Positions 1 through 10,806 of a stretch of DNA of 64,000 nt are shown one piece after another. The stretch comes from Guillardia theta CCMP2712. Taxonomy: Eukaryota > Cryptophyceae > Pyrenomonadales > Geminigeraceae. Positions within the stretch are counted from its first letter, which is position 1, and every line of letters starts with the position of its first letter. The notes below the pieces were generated by a model. It made no database searches. It was not told the origin of the DNA and saw only the letters and a list, made by a program, of their open reading frames with translations. Made by a program: the position numbers and the translations under genes. The stretch covers positions 154,307-218,306 of the forward strand of contig NW_005434662.1 in NCBI RefSeq assembly GCF_000315625.1, read 5' to 3'.

Positions 1-131
1 TGGAAACCTTGGCGGGGTAGGGAGGGAGGGAGGGAGGGAAATATTCAGTCAGTGAGGGTGGGAAGAAGTTTGAGGATTCACCTGAAGTCGAAAGACACAC
101 TCATCAACCGAGGTCAACTCAGACAGAACTG

Positions 132-1297
132 TCATGAACGTGAGGAGGGAGAGGAGGAGGAGGAGGAGGAGGAGGAGGAGGAGGAGGAGGAGGAGGAGGA
201 GGAGGAGGAGGAGGAGAGGGCAGGGAGGAGGAGAAGGTGGTGGTGGATGAGGAGAAAGATGGGTGGTTCATAGGTGTTGGTCTCCACCAGACTGAAGGAC
301 TTGATGGAGGTCTTGCGACTGCTTGTAGACATGATAGACACGAGCTACTGCCGACCTCATCCTTTCGCTCCTTCCCAGCAGGCAGTCACACGCCCGATAG
401 ACCCTCTCCTGTCTCACCGTATGAAATGCTGATGAGCGAACGCTATCGGATCTTCGTCTACTTGCAGCAGAATCACTTTCACCGTCTTCTTGCCTGCCGC
501 CAGCTTTCTGCCCGTCACTTCTCGCACCGCAACCTCCTCCCTACCTGTCCTGTCTCCACGACATCGCACGTTTCTAGCTCGTTGAAAAAGTCCAGCATGC
601 GCTGATAGTGGGTTCCCTGGACCTGAAGACATGTTCCACATTCATGCCTCCTCCTTTTCTTCCCATCCTCATTACTCCCTTCCTCATTCTCCCCTCCTGC
701 TCTCCCCTTGCCCCACCTCCTTTCCTTCATCTGCCCCTCTTCCTCCTGCCCTGCTCCTTCTCTCTCTTCTCCTCCTCATCAACCTGGACAGCGAGGTTGA
801 CCTTCATGTCTCTCTTGCGAGCAGCAGCTGAGTGGGGGTACCAACTGCCATGGCTGGTCAGCTCCTCGCCATGGCCCGACTTTTCGCACCATTGCGACCC
901 GAACTTGCACACTCCGCATGCTACGAAGTTCGGGCATGCCGGTCGCTCTTCCTTAGGGAGATGCAACATCTGGCACTTCGCAACCGTGACGGTGAGGAAG
1001 GAAAAGACAAGACAAGACGAGGAAACAACAGGAGGGACAGGAGGAGGAGACAGGAGGAGGAGACAGGAGGAGGAGGAACTAGAGGGAGCCAGTGTACCTT
1101 CTCTCCGTGAGGACATTCTCCCTTCATGTAGAAGTGACAGAGAAGTCGCCCATTCACACGAAGCAGCTGAGTGTGAGATCAGCGCGCGCCCTCCTCCCTT
1201 CCTCCTCCCTCACCCTTATCCCGTCCCTACGATTCTTGTCGGCATGGCAAGCGAAGGGGGAGAACTTAGGCTGCTCCATCCCCTTAGAGTCTGCCAT
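132..1297 (-). CDS. CCCH-type zinc-finger protein, 3' end unresolved
   Basis: Minus-strand gene starting with MADSKGMEQPKF. Three exons join cleanly: 1297-1214, 1166-1098 and 975 downward. Joining exons 2 and 3 completes a CCCH finger, CHFYMKGECPHGEKCQMLH (C-x7-C-x5-C-x3-H), whose third Cys is the first codon of exon 3. A second finger-like array follows at once (C-x8-C-x6-C-x4-H, in CPNFVACGVC...CEKSGH). Later exons probably include VQGTHYQRMLDFFNELE (from about 630), KLAAGKKTVKVILLQVDEDP (about 510-415) and KTSIKSFSLVETNTYEPP (about 330-270), but their joins are uncertain and the stop is not fixed. CCCH fingers usually bind RNA. I do not recognise the C-terminal part. The gene may continue past the left edge. 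Confidence 0.6.
141..233. repeat. (GGA)n trinucleotide tract
   Basis: An almost pure GGA repeat on the plus strand reads as poly-Glu or poly-Ser in different frames. The ORFs across it are products of the repeat. It lies at or beyond the 3' end of the minus-strand zinc-finger gene. Confidence 0.9.
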
Positions 1298-1331
1298 GCT
1301 GCTCAGAGCCGAGTGATGACGAGAAAGAGGC

Positions 1332-1492
<161 letters not shown>

Positions 1493-1622
1493 GTAGGCGG
1501 GGAGGTGCGGGCGGTCTGGGGAAAAGGGATCGGGGGCCGTGCAGGGAGCAATGACGAGACCCCCGATTAGGATGAGGCGCAATGGTGGAGGAGGCTGCGA
1601 TGGATGCAGATGCGCATGAGAT

Positions 1623-3035
1623 ATGACTGCTCCTCTCCTGTCCCTCCTCCCCTTCCGCCTCCTGCTCCTGCTCCTCCTGCTCCTCCTGTTCCTTCCTCAG
1701 TCCGGCAGCATAGAGCCCCTTCTATCTGACTCGCTGCTGCACCAAGTGGCTGCTGACGGCAAGGTCGAGCATGCACGTGAGCTGCTGTTCTCTTCCCCCC
1801 ATCTTGTCAATGCCGAAGATGCTTTGTCGCAGACACCGTGAGCAATCCGCATCGTCTCCTCCCTCCTTCTCCGCCTCTCTGCTCTTCTGGCTCTGGGGTC
1901 CTTGCTCCTCCTTCGTCACCTCCCTCCCTGCTCCCTGCTCCCTGCTCCCTGCTCCCTGCTCCCTGCTCCCTGCTCCCTGCTCCCTCGTCCCTCGTCCCTC
2001 GTCGCTCCTCCCTGCTCCCTGCTCCCTGCTCCCTCTTCTTTCTCACCAGCTGCTGCAGATTGCATGCAGTTTGCTACATCTCTCCTTGTCAATCTGCCAA
2101 GACGCTCTCGGGCAGGCAGCAGTGTGAGGAGTCTCACCGAGCAAGGAGACTAGAGATGGCGGAGTTGCTGATCCAACATGGAGCCGACGTGAACGCTATG
2201 GACGAGGAAGGAAAGACTGCGCTGTGAGCTCAGCTTACGCGATGGCAGAGGCTGACGTTCTGTGCTGTCACCAGACACTATGCTTCCATGTCAGGTCTCC
2301 TTGACGTCTGTGGGGTTCTGATGCGAGCAGGAGGGGAGGTGAATGCGAGGTCCTAACAGCCACGGGAGGTTCTTGTGCTGACATGGATGGTGTTAGAGAC
2401 GAGAAGGGCTGGACCCCCCTGCACTTTGCTGCTGCCGAGGGCCATGCAGACATGGCAAGAGAACTCCTTGGTGAGTGAAAGGGGGTGTAATTTTGATCTG
2501 TTGTCAAATTTGGCCTGCTGTCAATCCTGGCTAGTAGAGTTTTGTAGTATACTTGCAAATCGCGATGCTTCTTTCTACATGCGTGTTTTCCTGAAATGTT
2601 CCTGTTCTCCTATTTTCTTTGAGCTTTCTGTTTTTTACGAGTCGTTTTTCTGATTATGTATGTTATGTATCGTTTCCCTTGTGTTCTTGTCCGAAGGATT
2701 GCGATGGAAAATAACGTGTTCTCCAACAGAGCGAGGTGCGAAGGTTGACGAACAAACCAACTCAGGGTCAACCCCATTGATGTTTGCTGTAAGTGAGGAA
2801 AGTGTGAAACAATAATGAAGTTCGTTTGCGTCAGGTCGATGGGGAACACGTGGAATCCGTGCTTGTATTGCTAGCAAACGGAGCAGATCCTGACATCCAA
2901 GACAAGCTGGGCATGACGAGCTTACTCCTCGCCAACTCCACGCAAGGTGATCAAGCAGCCGTCAATCTTTCTCAGTGCTACAAGCGACTCACGGTGACTG
3001 TGATGCGGCAGGAAAGCAGAGGCATCGGCTCTTGA
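1623..3035 (+). CDS. Ankyrin-repeat protein with N-terminal signal or anchor
   Basis: Six exons join in frame to a 262-residue protein: 1623-1837, 2059-2223, 2275-2349, 2397-2470, 2730-2788 and 2835-3035. The N-terminus has a long Leu-rich hydrophobic core (residues about 5-25), so it is either secreted or a type II anchor. Ankyrin units follow: KVEHARELLFSS, then TPLHAV (split by intron 1), EMAELLIQHGADVNAMDEEG, TALHYASMSGLLDVCGVLMR, GWTPLHFAAAEGHADMAREL, STPLMFAV and VESVLVLLANGADPDIQD. Introns 2-5 are about 45-260 nt. Intron 1 (221 nt) carries a 7-bp tandem repeat. The sum of exon lengths is divisible by three and every phase agrees, which supports the model. Ankyrin repeats bind proteins; the partner is unknown. 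Ankyrin repeats behind an ER signal are unusual. Confidence 0.8.
1919..2036. repeat. GCTCCCT-type 7-bp tandem repeat inside an intron
   Basis: Repeated CTCCCTG units (about 12, some degenerate to CTCGTCC) fill most of intron 1 of the ankyrin gene. This leaves a pyrimidine-rich run ahead of the acceptor at 2058. Confidence 0.85.
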
Positions 3036-3059
3036 AGGTTCTTAGTGACAAGTCCCACC

Positions 3060-3525
3060 ATAAGATGAAATGAATTCCGAGTAGCCGCAGCAAGCGCGAG
3101 TCTCACGGTACCCGTAGGGCCGAAACGCAGTGACGGCGCCGCGATCACGATCGGATGATCCTGGCATCTCGGATCATCCGGGCTACTGAGTGGGCCACCC
3201 CGCGACTCAGACACTCCGATCGGCGGGGCAGTCAATCCGGCGGGCAGTCCCAGCCAGGCCGAGCCTGCCTGTGACTGTGACTGTACGGTAGTACGGTAAC
3301 TGAGTCGGCACTGCGGCCGCCGGGTCGGAGGCAGACTCTCGTTTGATCTTGCCCCCTGACGGATTGGATTGCACCGTCCGATCACAGGCCGCTGCCATGA
3401 TACTGTACTACTATGTGACTCAGCATCATTGATGATACTAGCCTAGCGGCGCCGGACCGGGCCGGGCCGGGCGGCCGGGCGGGCCGGGGGCCGGGCCGGG
3501 GGCCGTTGACTTCCAGTCATCCATC
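3060..3525. other. GC-rich intergenic island
   Basis: Sharp rise in GC with motifs such as GTACGGTA, CTGAGTCGGC and runs of CCGGGCC near 3450-3510. The ORFs here have no splice signals and no recognisable domain, so I see no gene. Similar islands recur at about 6.4, 15, 22.4, 31.1, 49.7 and 53.2 kb. Confidence 0.7.
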
Positions 3526-3561
3526 TTTCTCGGATTCGAGCTGCACAGCGAAGGGACAATA

Positions 3562-4577
3562 ATGCTGTTTTGGTCTGGGAGGCTAGGAAGGGAGAGGGCG
3601 GCGGTGATGCAGGCCATGGGAGCCTGTGCTCTCCTTGTGCTGTGCCTAGTCATGCAGCCTTCAAGGCAGAGGCACGTGCTGGAGAGCAAAGTGAAGATGA
3701 TGGACGGAGATTCCTGCATGGGTGAGGATTGCGGGCCAAACACTGCCGATGTCGCTGCGGTACAGGTATGTCATTGTGGGATATTCTCCATTGTCTTCCT
3801 CTTTTTGAAAGTCTTGCAATTTTCTATGATATCTGAATCCTCTCTCAATGCTGCCTTGCGATCTTCTTTCTCTCATTCAAAGTTGATTTGTTATCCTTCC
3901 ATCAACTTGTATCGTCGATGTTTAGCTGTATCGCATCTGCCTCGCCTGAACCTGTGTTCCCTCTTGCAGGGCGCGCAAGCTGGATCGATCTTGGCTGCCG
4001 ATGCTACTGAAGCCTCTATCGCATCCGATGCAGCGGCAGCAGCCAGCACGGCAACAGAGCTGATCCCTCTGGTCCTTCTCCGACAGACCAAGAAGCCCGT
4101 ACGCGCACAGATGAAGCAGCAGAAGTTGCAGCAGCGAGTGCTGGACGCGCCATACCGCTTGGCTGGGTACAGTGTAGCCGATTACAATCCAAGTGCGCCG
4201 TCAGCAGATCCATGGTCTGGGTAAGCTTGCATGCTCCTCTCTAGGCTCGCGTGCTGTTCTCTTGCAGTGCTGCTGCACTACCTGCCTCGGGTTTCCCTCA
4301 CAAGTGTCGCAGAAATCCCGAGATGGTATCGGTCCCAGCGGTCGAGAAGACTGCATCCAGGTTGTTTCTTTGTACATCTCTCTGACTGCAACTGATCGCC
4401 AACTACAGCCAAGATGAGGATAAGAAATCTCTTAGATTTGGCCAAGCCCCCAAACATGCACGACTTTCGCTCCGCGAGCGGATCGCACTGAACCGTTTCC
4501 GAAAGGAAGAGCAACTCAAAGCTGAGCAGATGCGAAGACACGAGAGGCTCGTACACACCATCGATCACTTGATTTAG
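3562..4577 (+). CDS. Secreted or signal-anchored protein, unknown function
   Basis: Four exons (3562-3765, 3970-4220, 4268-4360, 4409-4577) give 238 residues with all phases agreeing. The hydrophobic stretch MGACALLVLCLVMQPS (residues about 19-34) is a signal peptide or anchor; an internal start at 3607 would place it right at the N-terminus. The body is Ala-rich and basic (LLRQTKKPVRAQMKQQKLQQ). The C-terminus is a charged helix (RLSLRERIALNRFRKEEQLK). No known domain is recognised. An AATAAA at about 4664, 87 nt after the stop, fits a polyadenylation signal. The gene converges on the membrane-protein gene ending at 4692. Confidence 0.7.
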
Positions 4578-4691
4578 ACTGATCCGAACCAGCCAACTAT
4601 GGGACTCCTGCTGGAGGTTTTCGAGCCATGGATGTTTGTACAGGAGAAGTGTTGTTTAAGATAGAATAAACATCTTGTATCGCAGATAAGA

Positions 4692-5995
4692 TCAGATGTC
4701 ATCTTCATACGCAATCCGAACGTGGGTAGCGCTGTCTTGGAGGGCCTGAAATATCAATCCGGTGAGACATGGAAGTGCACCTGTATCAAACAAAAGATGG
4801 AATGGCGCGAAGCTCTTGCCTTATCTCGTAGATATTGTAATGCTCCACCAACAAAGAAGCCCGCGATGCCTCCAACTAGAACAGCAAGTCAGTGACAGCA
4901 CTTGGGATGAAGGAGAATACAGAATGTGTTCCATGCTTGATCTTCGTCGAATCTGCAGCAGCTTCACGTCCTGGACATCAACAATATGGTTCACACACCT
5001 GATGTGCAGCTTTGTATCATCTTCGACATCGAAAAGACCGAAAGACAATCCAAAAATGCCGCCCATAATGATAGACGAGATCATCACAACATATATCTGC
5101 AGAGCTCGGGTGACGACACGAATGCTCGTGATTGTTCACTTCATCTACGCACTTGCTTCGACGAACTAGCGACAGGAGGCACGATGAAATCGGCAACATC
5201 ACCAAGGTATCTTTGCAAACAAGCATGAGCAAATGCTGCGGAAAGATTGACATGGAGCAGTCACATGGCGTTGTTGCAGCATAGGTTGCGTTGATTGATA
5301 AGATCAACAATCGAGAATGTCAAGGCAAAGCACAAGCTGGTCCCTAGGATCGTGTACATTGGAAGTTTAATGGCTGGGCTGAGCCCGACCAACCAATCCT
5401 TGTTGAGGAGGAAACCTGCAATGTTGAATGAGACGGAAGAGGGACACAGAAGTAGAGGCATGTAGATATATCAATGGGATGGTGATGGTAATGGTGGTGG
5501 TGCTGGTGGTGGTGATGATGATGATGATGACGACGACGAGGAGGAGGAGGAGGAGGAAGAGAAAGAGGAGGAGGAGAAGGAAGAGTGGACAAAGTGACAG
5601 CGTGGGAGTTTGGGAGGGAGAAACAATTGAGATTCTCACAGCAGATTCCCGAGGAGAGGATGAGAGTAGAGAAAACAAACACGAGGAATCGCCAGCGGGT
5701 CATCCTCTCCCCAGGCTCAGGCGCGACTCTCCATATGATCAGCCCGCCGATGACGATCAGGCATAGGCCGAAGAGCATAGCAAAGTATGGCGACTGTCCC
5801 ACCTGCGTGACGGAGTGAAGGGAGGATGCGGACAAAGACAAAACCTCGAAGAGGGCGGCATCGACGATGAGAGATATGAAGGCGCCGAAGCACATGCCCA
5901 CAACAGAAGAGACTGTTCAGAATTCATGAGAGCTTCTCCTCGGTATGCGAGCAGACATTCGGCTCACGGGCATAGTCGAGTCGGTCCGAGGGCAT
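4692..5995 (-). CDS. Multi-pass membrane protein, distantly TMEM50-like
   Basis: Exons on the minus strand: 5995-5968, 5912-5640 and 5415-5265 are secure in frame. They are followed by smaller exons, one near 5235-5203 and one encoding IYVVMISSIIMGGIFGLSFG near 5090-4995, and a last part ending ALQDSATHVRIAYEDDI at 4692. At least five hydrophobic segments are visible: GAFISLIVDAALFEVL, MLFGLCLIVIGGLIIW, FLVFVFSTLILSSGIC, ILGTSLCFALTFSIVDLI and the IYVVMISS segment; VGGIAGFFVGGALQYL near the end may be another. The first segment with its IVDAA motif recalls TMEM50 proteins, but the match is weak. The intron after exon 2 (5639-5416) holds a mosaic of GGT, GAT, GAC and GAG repeats. The final intron may be GC-AG. 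The middle exons, including a possible 13-nt micro-exon, are the least certain part. Confidence 0.55.
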
Positions 5996-6009
5996 CGTTG
6001 CAAGGCTGT

Positions 6010-6690
6010 CACGATCGTGGAGTGGCTGCTCCCAGCATGGCGTGAAGGGCAGGAGAGATCAGCAGGAAGGAGGATGCAGACTCTCGTCGTCCTCCTCTCC
6101 TCTCATGCCAACGCCTCTTCGTCCCTCTCTCCTCTCCTCATCTCCCCTCGCAGCTTCCAGCGCCACACCGCATACTTGCAGCCGTTAAAAACCCGGGCTA
6201 AACTTGCTATTGCAGCTACAACGACTTTTGACCTCAGGATGACCGTGCTGGACCATGGGTGATCGTCATCGGTCAAACTTTCGGCATGGTGCGGTGATGT
6301 TGACAGGCTCCTCAAGACCTCCACTGCCTTGAAGCAGGAAGAAGCTCTGAGCCTCCTTCTCTAGTGACAGCGGCTGCCTCACGGTGACACCGCCCGGCCG
6401 TACTACCGTAGTACAGTGCCGTCTAGTACGGTCCGGTCAACTTGGCAACGGGTGATCGGACTGCGGAAGTCCGGCGACGGACAGCCGGACGGTAGGTATG
6501 GTCAAGGTATTACGGTCACGGTATCGACTCAGAGCCGTACCGTCACGGGAGATCATTCGCCGCCGATACTTCAGGCCTGGCATCGACGAGCGGCATCGAG
6601 TCAGGCTGAGGTCATCTAAGTGAAACTGTGATCGGACTCCGTGAACTTCAATCAGTGTTTTCAAGTTTAGTGCTCCACACACAGTCGCTC
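6010..6690. other. Intergenic stretch with a GC-rich island
   Basis: No gene seen. Positions about 6370-6620 form an island with TACCGTA, GTACGGTC and TCACGGTATCG motifs like those at 3.1-3.5 kb. The rest is unremarkable upstream sequence between two divergent genes. Confidence 0.5.
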
Positions 6691-6698
6691 CATGAAGC

Positions 6699-7919
6699 AT
6701 GATGCAACGAAATAAAGCCAGTAGAACATGTAGCTTCCGTAAGCTAGTTCTCTTTGCCCTCCTCCTCTACCCTTTGATCGTAGCTCTCAATCTCAATCTC
6801 AGGTACTCTTTACCCCCGGCAGCCCTAGAGCAACGAGCTGGGGCGGTTTCACAAGTGGTTGGGTCAGCCTCTCCTGCCGTGGGGTGCGGCAATGAGATCT
6901 CGGTCAAAGGCATGGCATGGGTGGGACCATACTTTCCCTTCTACTTGACGGGAGGCGTCCGCATTGCAACTCAGACGATGACCAGCTTGAAGGCGGCCAA
7001 GAAGCGGTGCCAGGAGCTGCAAGACTGCGGAGGCATAACGGGATACTGGAAGGCGGCGAGCATGCCTGAGCTTGAGTGGCAGTGGGAGCTGCGAGGAAGG
7101 AACAGTCAGAGGAACGAGATGTGGGTGCAGCCATCGAAGGTACATGAGGTGACGTACTTGTACAACAGAAACCTGTCAAACGTTTAGCGATGTTGTTCAA
7201 GGAGCTTTCAAGGAATGCTTCCTCTTTTTTACATCAACTTGGCGTACAGATCCGATAGGCGAGAGAACCTGCTGTCGTACTTGGCAGGAAAAGGAGTTGA
7301 CGTCGAGGAGCATGTAATCCGTCAGAACGGTGTCAATAGGAGTCTTTTTTCCAACGCCACAGAAATCATCACGAAACTGGAAGGCTTGTCCGTCTCCGAA
7401 GAGGACTTTTGGAGTCATTTCAAGGTGCAAGGGAAGTTTCCAGACATTGAAAGCAATCTATACAAGGGCAGGATTGCGAGCTGGATTGTTCATCGGATGG
7501 TATGGAAAAGAATTCTCAGCATCCGCCATGAACATGAGTGGTATATCATCGTCGAAGATGATGTCAAGATGATCGACGATGTCGATGCTCTCATGGAAAA
7601 ATTGAGTTTGACGACATGCTTACATCCGTCAGTTGAAATCATCTACCTCACGGGGCGTCAAGTGCCAAATTTCTTTCCTGGCAACGTGGTGAGTTACCTG
7701 GGTGTGGACGCATACGTGGTCTCTGCCAAGGTCATCAAGAAGCTACTCGACAACACTGTGTTGGGTGACCCCAAGATCAACTCTCTCGGCATCGACACTT
7801 ACCTCTCCACTCTTGTCCGAAGAGGAGTGATCGATGCTCGAATGATAGAAGGAGGGAACGCTTTTGTGAACAGCTGGAGGGAGTTTGCATCTGACATCAT
7901 AGTGAAGGACAAGCCGTGA
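6699..7919 (+). CDS. Family 25-like glycosyltransferase, Golgi type II membrane protein
   Basis: Two exons (6699-7153 and 7202-7919) joined across a 48-nt intron give 390 residues; without the join the first part would stop at 7187. The N-terminus has a basic flank and one membrane anchor (LVLFALLLYPLIVALNLNL), as in Golgi enzymes. A stem region with several Cys follows. The catalytic part starts with PLFYINLAYRSDRRENLLSY, the nucleotide-sugar-binding opening typical of GT25 enzymes (LPS glycosyltransferase and collagen galactosyltransferase families). It continues with WYIIVEDDVKM, whose acidic triad fits the DxD metal site, and IIYLTGRQVPNF. Acceptor and sugar are unknown. An alternative is two separate genes, but the first would then lack a sensible C-terminus. 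Confidence 0.75.
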
Positions 7920-7933
7920 TGGGTGAACTTGCC

Positions 7934-8520
7934 ATACACTAATCTCTTCGCTGTACCCGCTGCTGCTGAGTTCTTTCTCTGACAATGCGGCAACGTGAGT
8001 TGAGGCGCGGACCTCCATGAGAAGACGCTCCTCAAGCTGTGTTACAGCTACCACGAAGTTTGCCAGAGTCAGCCAGGTCATAAGAGTCAAGTTGTCAAGG
8101 ACGGAGCTGTTATATGAGGCACGTTCAAGACTCTGGTAGTTCAAGGAAATCTCTACAAATGGACAACGATGATGGCGATGATTGCGATAGTGGTCGAGGC
8201 TACAGCAACCCTAGCAGTTGTTGTGCAGAAGCGGATCCACTGACAGGGGCGAAAAGAACAAAAACACAACAAGAAAGTGATTGAAGCTGCTGTTGAAAGT
8301 GACGATTCTGTGATCATTTTAGTCCTGATGTGTCTTGTTGCAGCTGAGGTCGCAGACAACAACATGCCCGACCTGCTTGCTGAAGCTAAGGCAGGGGATC
8401 ATCGCAGGAGCAATGCGCTAGAATGGGAGGGTGATGATGTGCAGATAGAGGGCGATGCTGGGTACGAGAGGGGCGACGTAGCCTCTTGCGCGGAGAAAGT
8501 TTGGGGTAAAAGGATGAAGA
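7934..8520 (-). pseudogene. Channel-like membrane segments, possible pentameric ligand-gated channel remnant
   Basis: The minus strand encodes three hydrophobic pieces separated by probable short introns. GYVAPLVPSIALYLHIITLP (about 8480-8420) could be an M1 helix. ARVAVASTTIAIIAIIVV (about 8225-8165) has the R-V-A...TT layout of a Cys-loop receptor M2 helix. LTLMTWLTLANFVVAVTQLE (about 8085-8030) fits M3, with the usual short M2-M3 loop. No extracellular ligand-binding domain exists upstream, because the thioredoxin gene ends at 8658, and no start codon is clear. This is therefore a truncated copy, a mis-parsed gene or a chance resemblance. Confidence 0.3.
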
Positions 8521-8657
8521 ATGTGCGACCATTGGCCGAGATGTTTTGATGTTGGTGTCATCCTCACTCTGCCAAGTCCTTGTTCCTCGCTTGCTAAGAG
8601 ATTGCAATCATAACGACAAGTCGCTATCATTCGTTACAGTGAGCGGTTGCGATAGAA

Positions 8658-9349
8658 TCAAAAGAATGAAGTCTTTACGAGATCCCGTATTTGGTTCGCC
8701 ATCATTGCACCTTCCGAATGTCGTCAATGAACAAGATTGCACGAGATTGAACCACCTTCAGCTCGTTGGACAACAGCCCCATCCTTGATCAGAAGAAGAG
8801 TTGGCAGCGCGTACACCTGTTATCGAGTGAGTGAAGTAACTTAGTCGGCAAGTCCTACCTGCATGAGAGTTGCGAGTCTCTCATTCTCGTCCGTGTTGAT
8901 CTTGAGGAATCTCACTTGATCTTTCATGGTTTGTGCTACTTCCTCCAGCTGAGGGGCAACCAACCGACAAGGGCCGCACCATTCAGCATAGAAATCAACC
9001 ACCAGAGGTTTCGTTTCTTCCTGCGCAACCATCAGAGGTGATCTCCAGACTAGAGCTGCAGGAGCTCTGCAACTGCATTTCACACCTGAATGATGACCTC
9101 AAATGTTTCGGCATCAACCGCCTCCACAGCTCCCGCCATCCTCAAAGTCGTCCTCACATTCCCCTGGTTCTGGATCCGGCCTCTACCTGTCGATGGAGAT
9201 AAACCAGCACAAAGAGCGCGGCTACGGAGGAAAGAACAGGACGCAGCTGGCAGCAGAGGTCTGCATGCCGAGTATCCTGTGAGCTGAAACGCTTCGGCCA
9301 ACTGCATCGCCACCAGCGCCACCGCTAGTCCCCACACCCGCATCGACAT
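8658..9349 (-). CDS. Plastid-targeted thioredoxin (y-like)
   Basis: Four exons (9349-9086, 9020-8859, 8816-8756, 8710-8658) give 179 residues with every phase agreeing. Residues 1-20 are a signal peptide ending QLAEA, followed by Phe (FQLTGY) and a Ser/Arg-rich transit-like stretch, the bipartite leader of complex red-lineage plastids. The thioredoxin fold starts at KPLVVDFYAEWCGPC with the redox pair Cys-Gly-Pro-Cys. The cis-Pro is in YALPTLLLIKDG. The C-terminal EGAMMANQIRDLV resembles y-type plastid thioredoxins, which pass photosynthetic reducing power to peroxiredoxins. The last intron is 45 nt; ignoring it would truncate the C-terminal helix. The type assignment is from memory of the family and is moderate. 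Confidence 0.88.
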
Positions 9350-9359
9350 TTTCGCCTCC

Positions 9360-10800
9360 CCAAGTGAGGCCCTCATCCCCTTACAATGCTTCGTCGGACA
9401 CAGCCTGGACACAGCCTCGGACAGCTGCTCGGACAGCAGCTCGGACCGTACAGAGCCTCGGATCCCTGCCAGGCTCGGATCCTGCTCGGATCAGCATGCA
9501 ACTTGCGGCATGCTCTGGGCAGGACAGACCAGAAGATAGACAGCGGTACAGAGAACATCAGCAGGATCTCTACGAGGATTCCTGGCAGGATCAATTCAAT
9601 CATGCGTGACATGTAGCTATATGCTGATTACAGACTTCATTTTGATGAGGAGCGGAGAAAGTGCCACAGCATCGATCAACATTCATTGTACGCATCGCTC
9701 AGCAATCATTGTACGCATCACTCAGCAATCATTGTGCAGGCCTTGATGCCATTATTTTGGACGTGTGCCATAAGTTGGTTGAGGTTATGCAGATGACAGT
9801 AGGAGCAACGTGCTTGAGGGGCCCTAGCATTCCTAGAGGAGGATGGGAAGTGAAAGTTGTTTTCATCGTTGCGGCAGACAGGCTGGAAAGCTGTCGGATC
9901 GACTCGATCGAGGGTTGCAGGGCGCTAGAGGAGGACGGAGAAAGAGCGGGCATGAAAGGAAGCATGCGGAGGTAGCGAGCGTTGAAATCCTTAAGACCTC
10001 GCTGCATCAAGGGGGGCCTCAGCAATTGGTTGGAGGAAGAGACAGCAATACGTCTTTAGGACGTGAGAGGGTCATGAAGGCAGGTGCTTCAGGATGAGAC
10101 TACACCAAAGTTGTCACTATCATTACACGTGGATGATAAACGTGTTGAAAAACTCCCCAGTCGTCGTGCGACGTTCTGATCTCCTCGCGCTTGCAGTTCT
10201 AAGCACCGTGCTTTGCAGAGCAGTTTTCTCACGTGCATGACACATATCTTCAACAATACATGAACCAGGAAGTATGGGTGCCTGAAGCGAAGAGAGGTGC
10301 TATCATTTCTGTTTCAACATCATGGTAGCATGATGGCAGAGGCAAGTTGATTCATAGACATGCATGGCCCTTGCACTTGGTGCGTTTGACCTGCCTGACA
10401 GCAGAGCCGCTGTCTGCAATGGCAGGATCGCTCGATGGAGAGATCCCATGCTCCGACCTCAGTGTTCCGTTGGAAGGCCTCCAAGAGCGACTGCATCGCA
10501 ATCTCAATCGTGCTGCTGATCCCCTTCTCCTCCCTCTGCTCCAGTGACAGGTGTCGCCCCCACCATTTTCAACTTCAATTAAATCTACACGCCATTACCC
10601 CCCCACCGGCTGTGCTGAGGCAAGCTCGATAAATAGTAGGATAGAGGGTCCTACGCTATCGGAGGACAACTTTAAAAGACACTATTACTTTTTCCTGAGA
10701 ACATTTGAAGATTACATTTGTATTTTTCAAGATTCAAAGGATTGTATGAAACTTGTTCGACGGGGGTAGGGTGGAGCCTAGCCAGGGTTGAAGGAGCTCG
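9360..10800. other. Intergenic region, no gene recognised
   Basis: Several short ORFs exist on both strands (for example 9729-10025 minus and 9661-9975 plus), but none has a domain, a convincing leader or matching splice sites. Positions 9400-9480 hold imperfect CTCGGACAGC repeats, and a 23-bp tandem repeat follows at 9684. Confidence 0.45.
9684..9736. repeat. 23-bp tandem repeat, about 2.3 copies
   Basis: The unit begins CATTGTACGCATC and ends CTCAGCAAT. Copies are at 9684-9706 and 9707-9729 with one mismatch, and a partial third copy starts at 9730. Confidence 0.9.
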
Positions 10801-10806
10801 GCCCCC

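Noticed and set aside
9661-10025. Overlapping ORFs at 9661-9975 (+) and 9729-10025 (-) as genes
   Set aside because: Neither has a domain or splice support; one starts in a tandem repeat.
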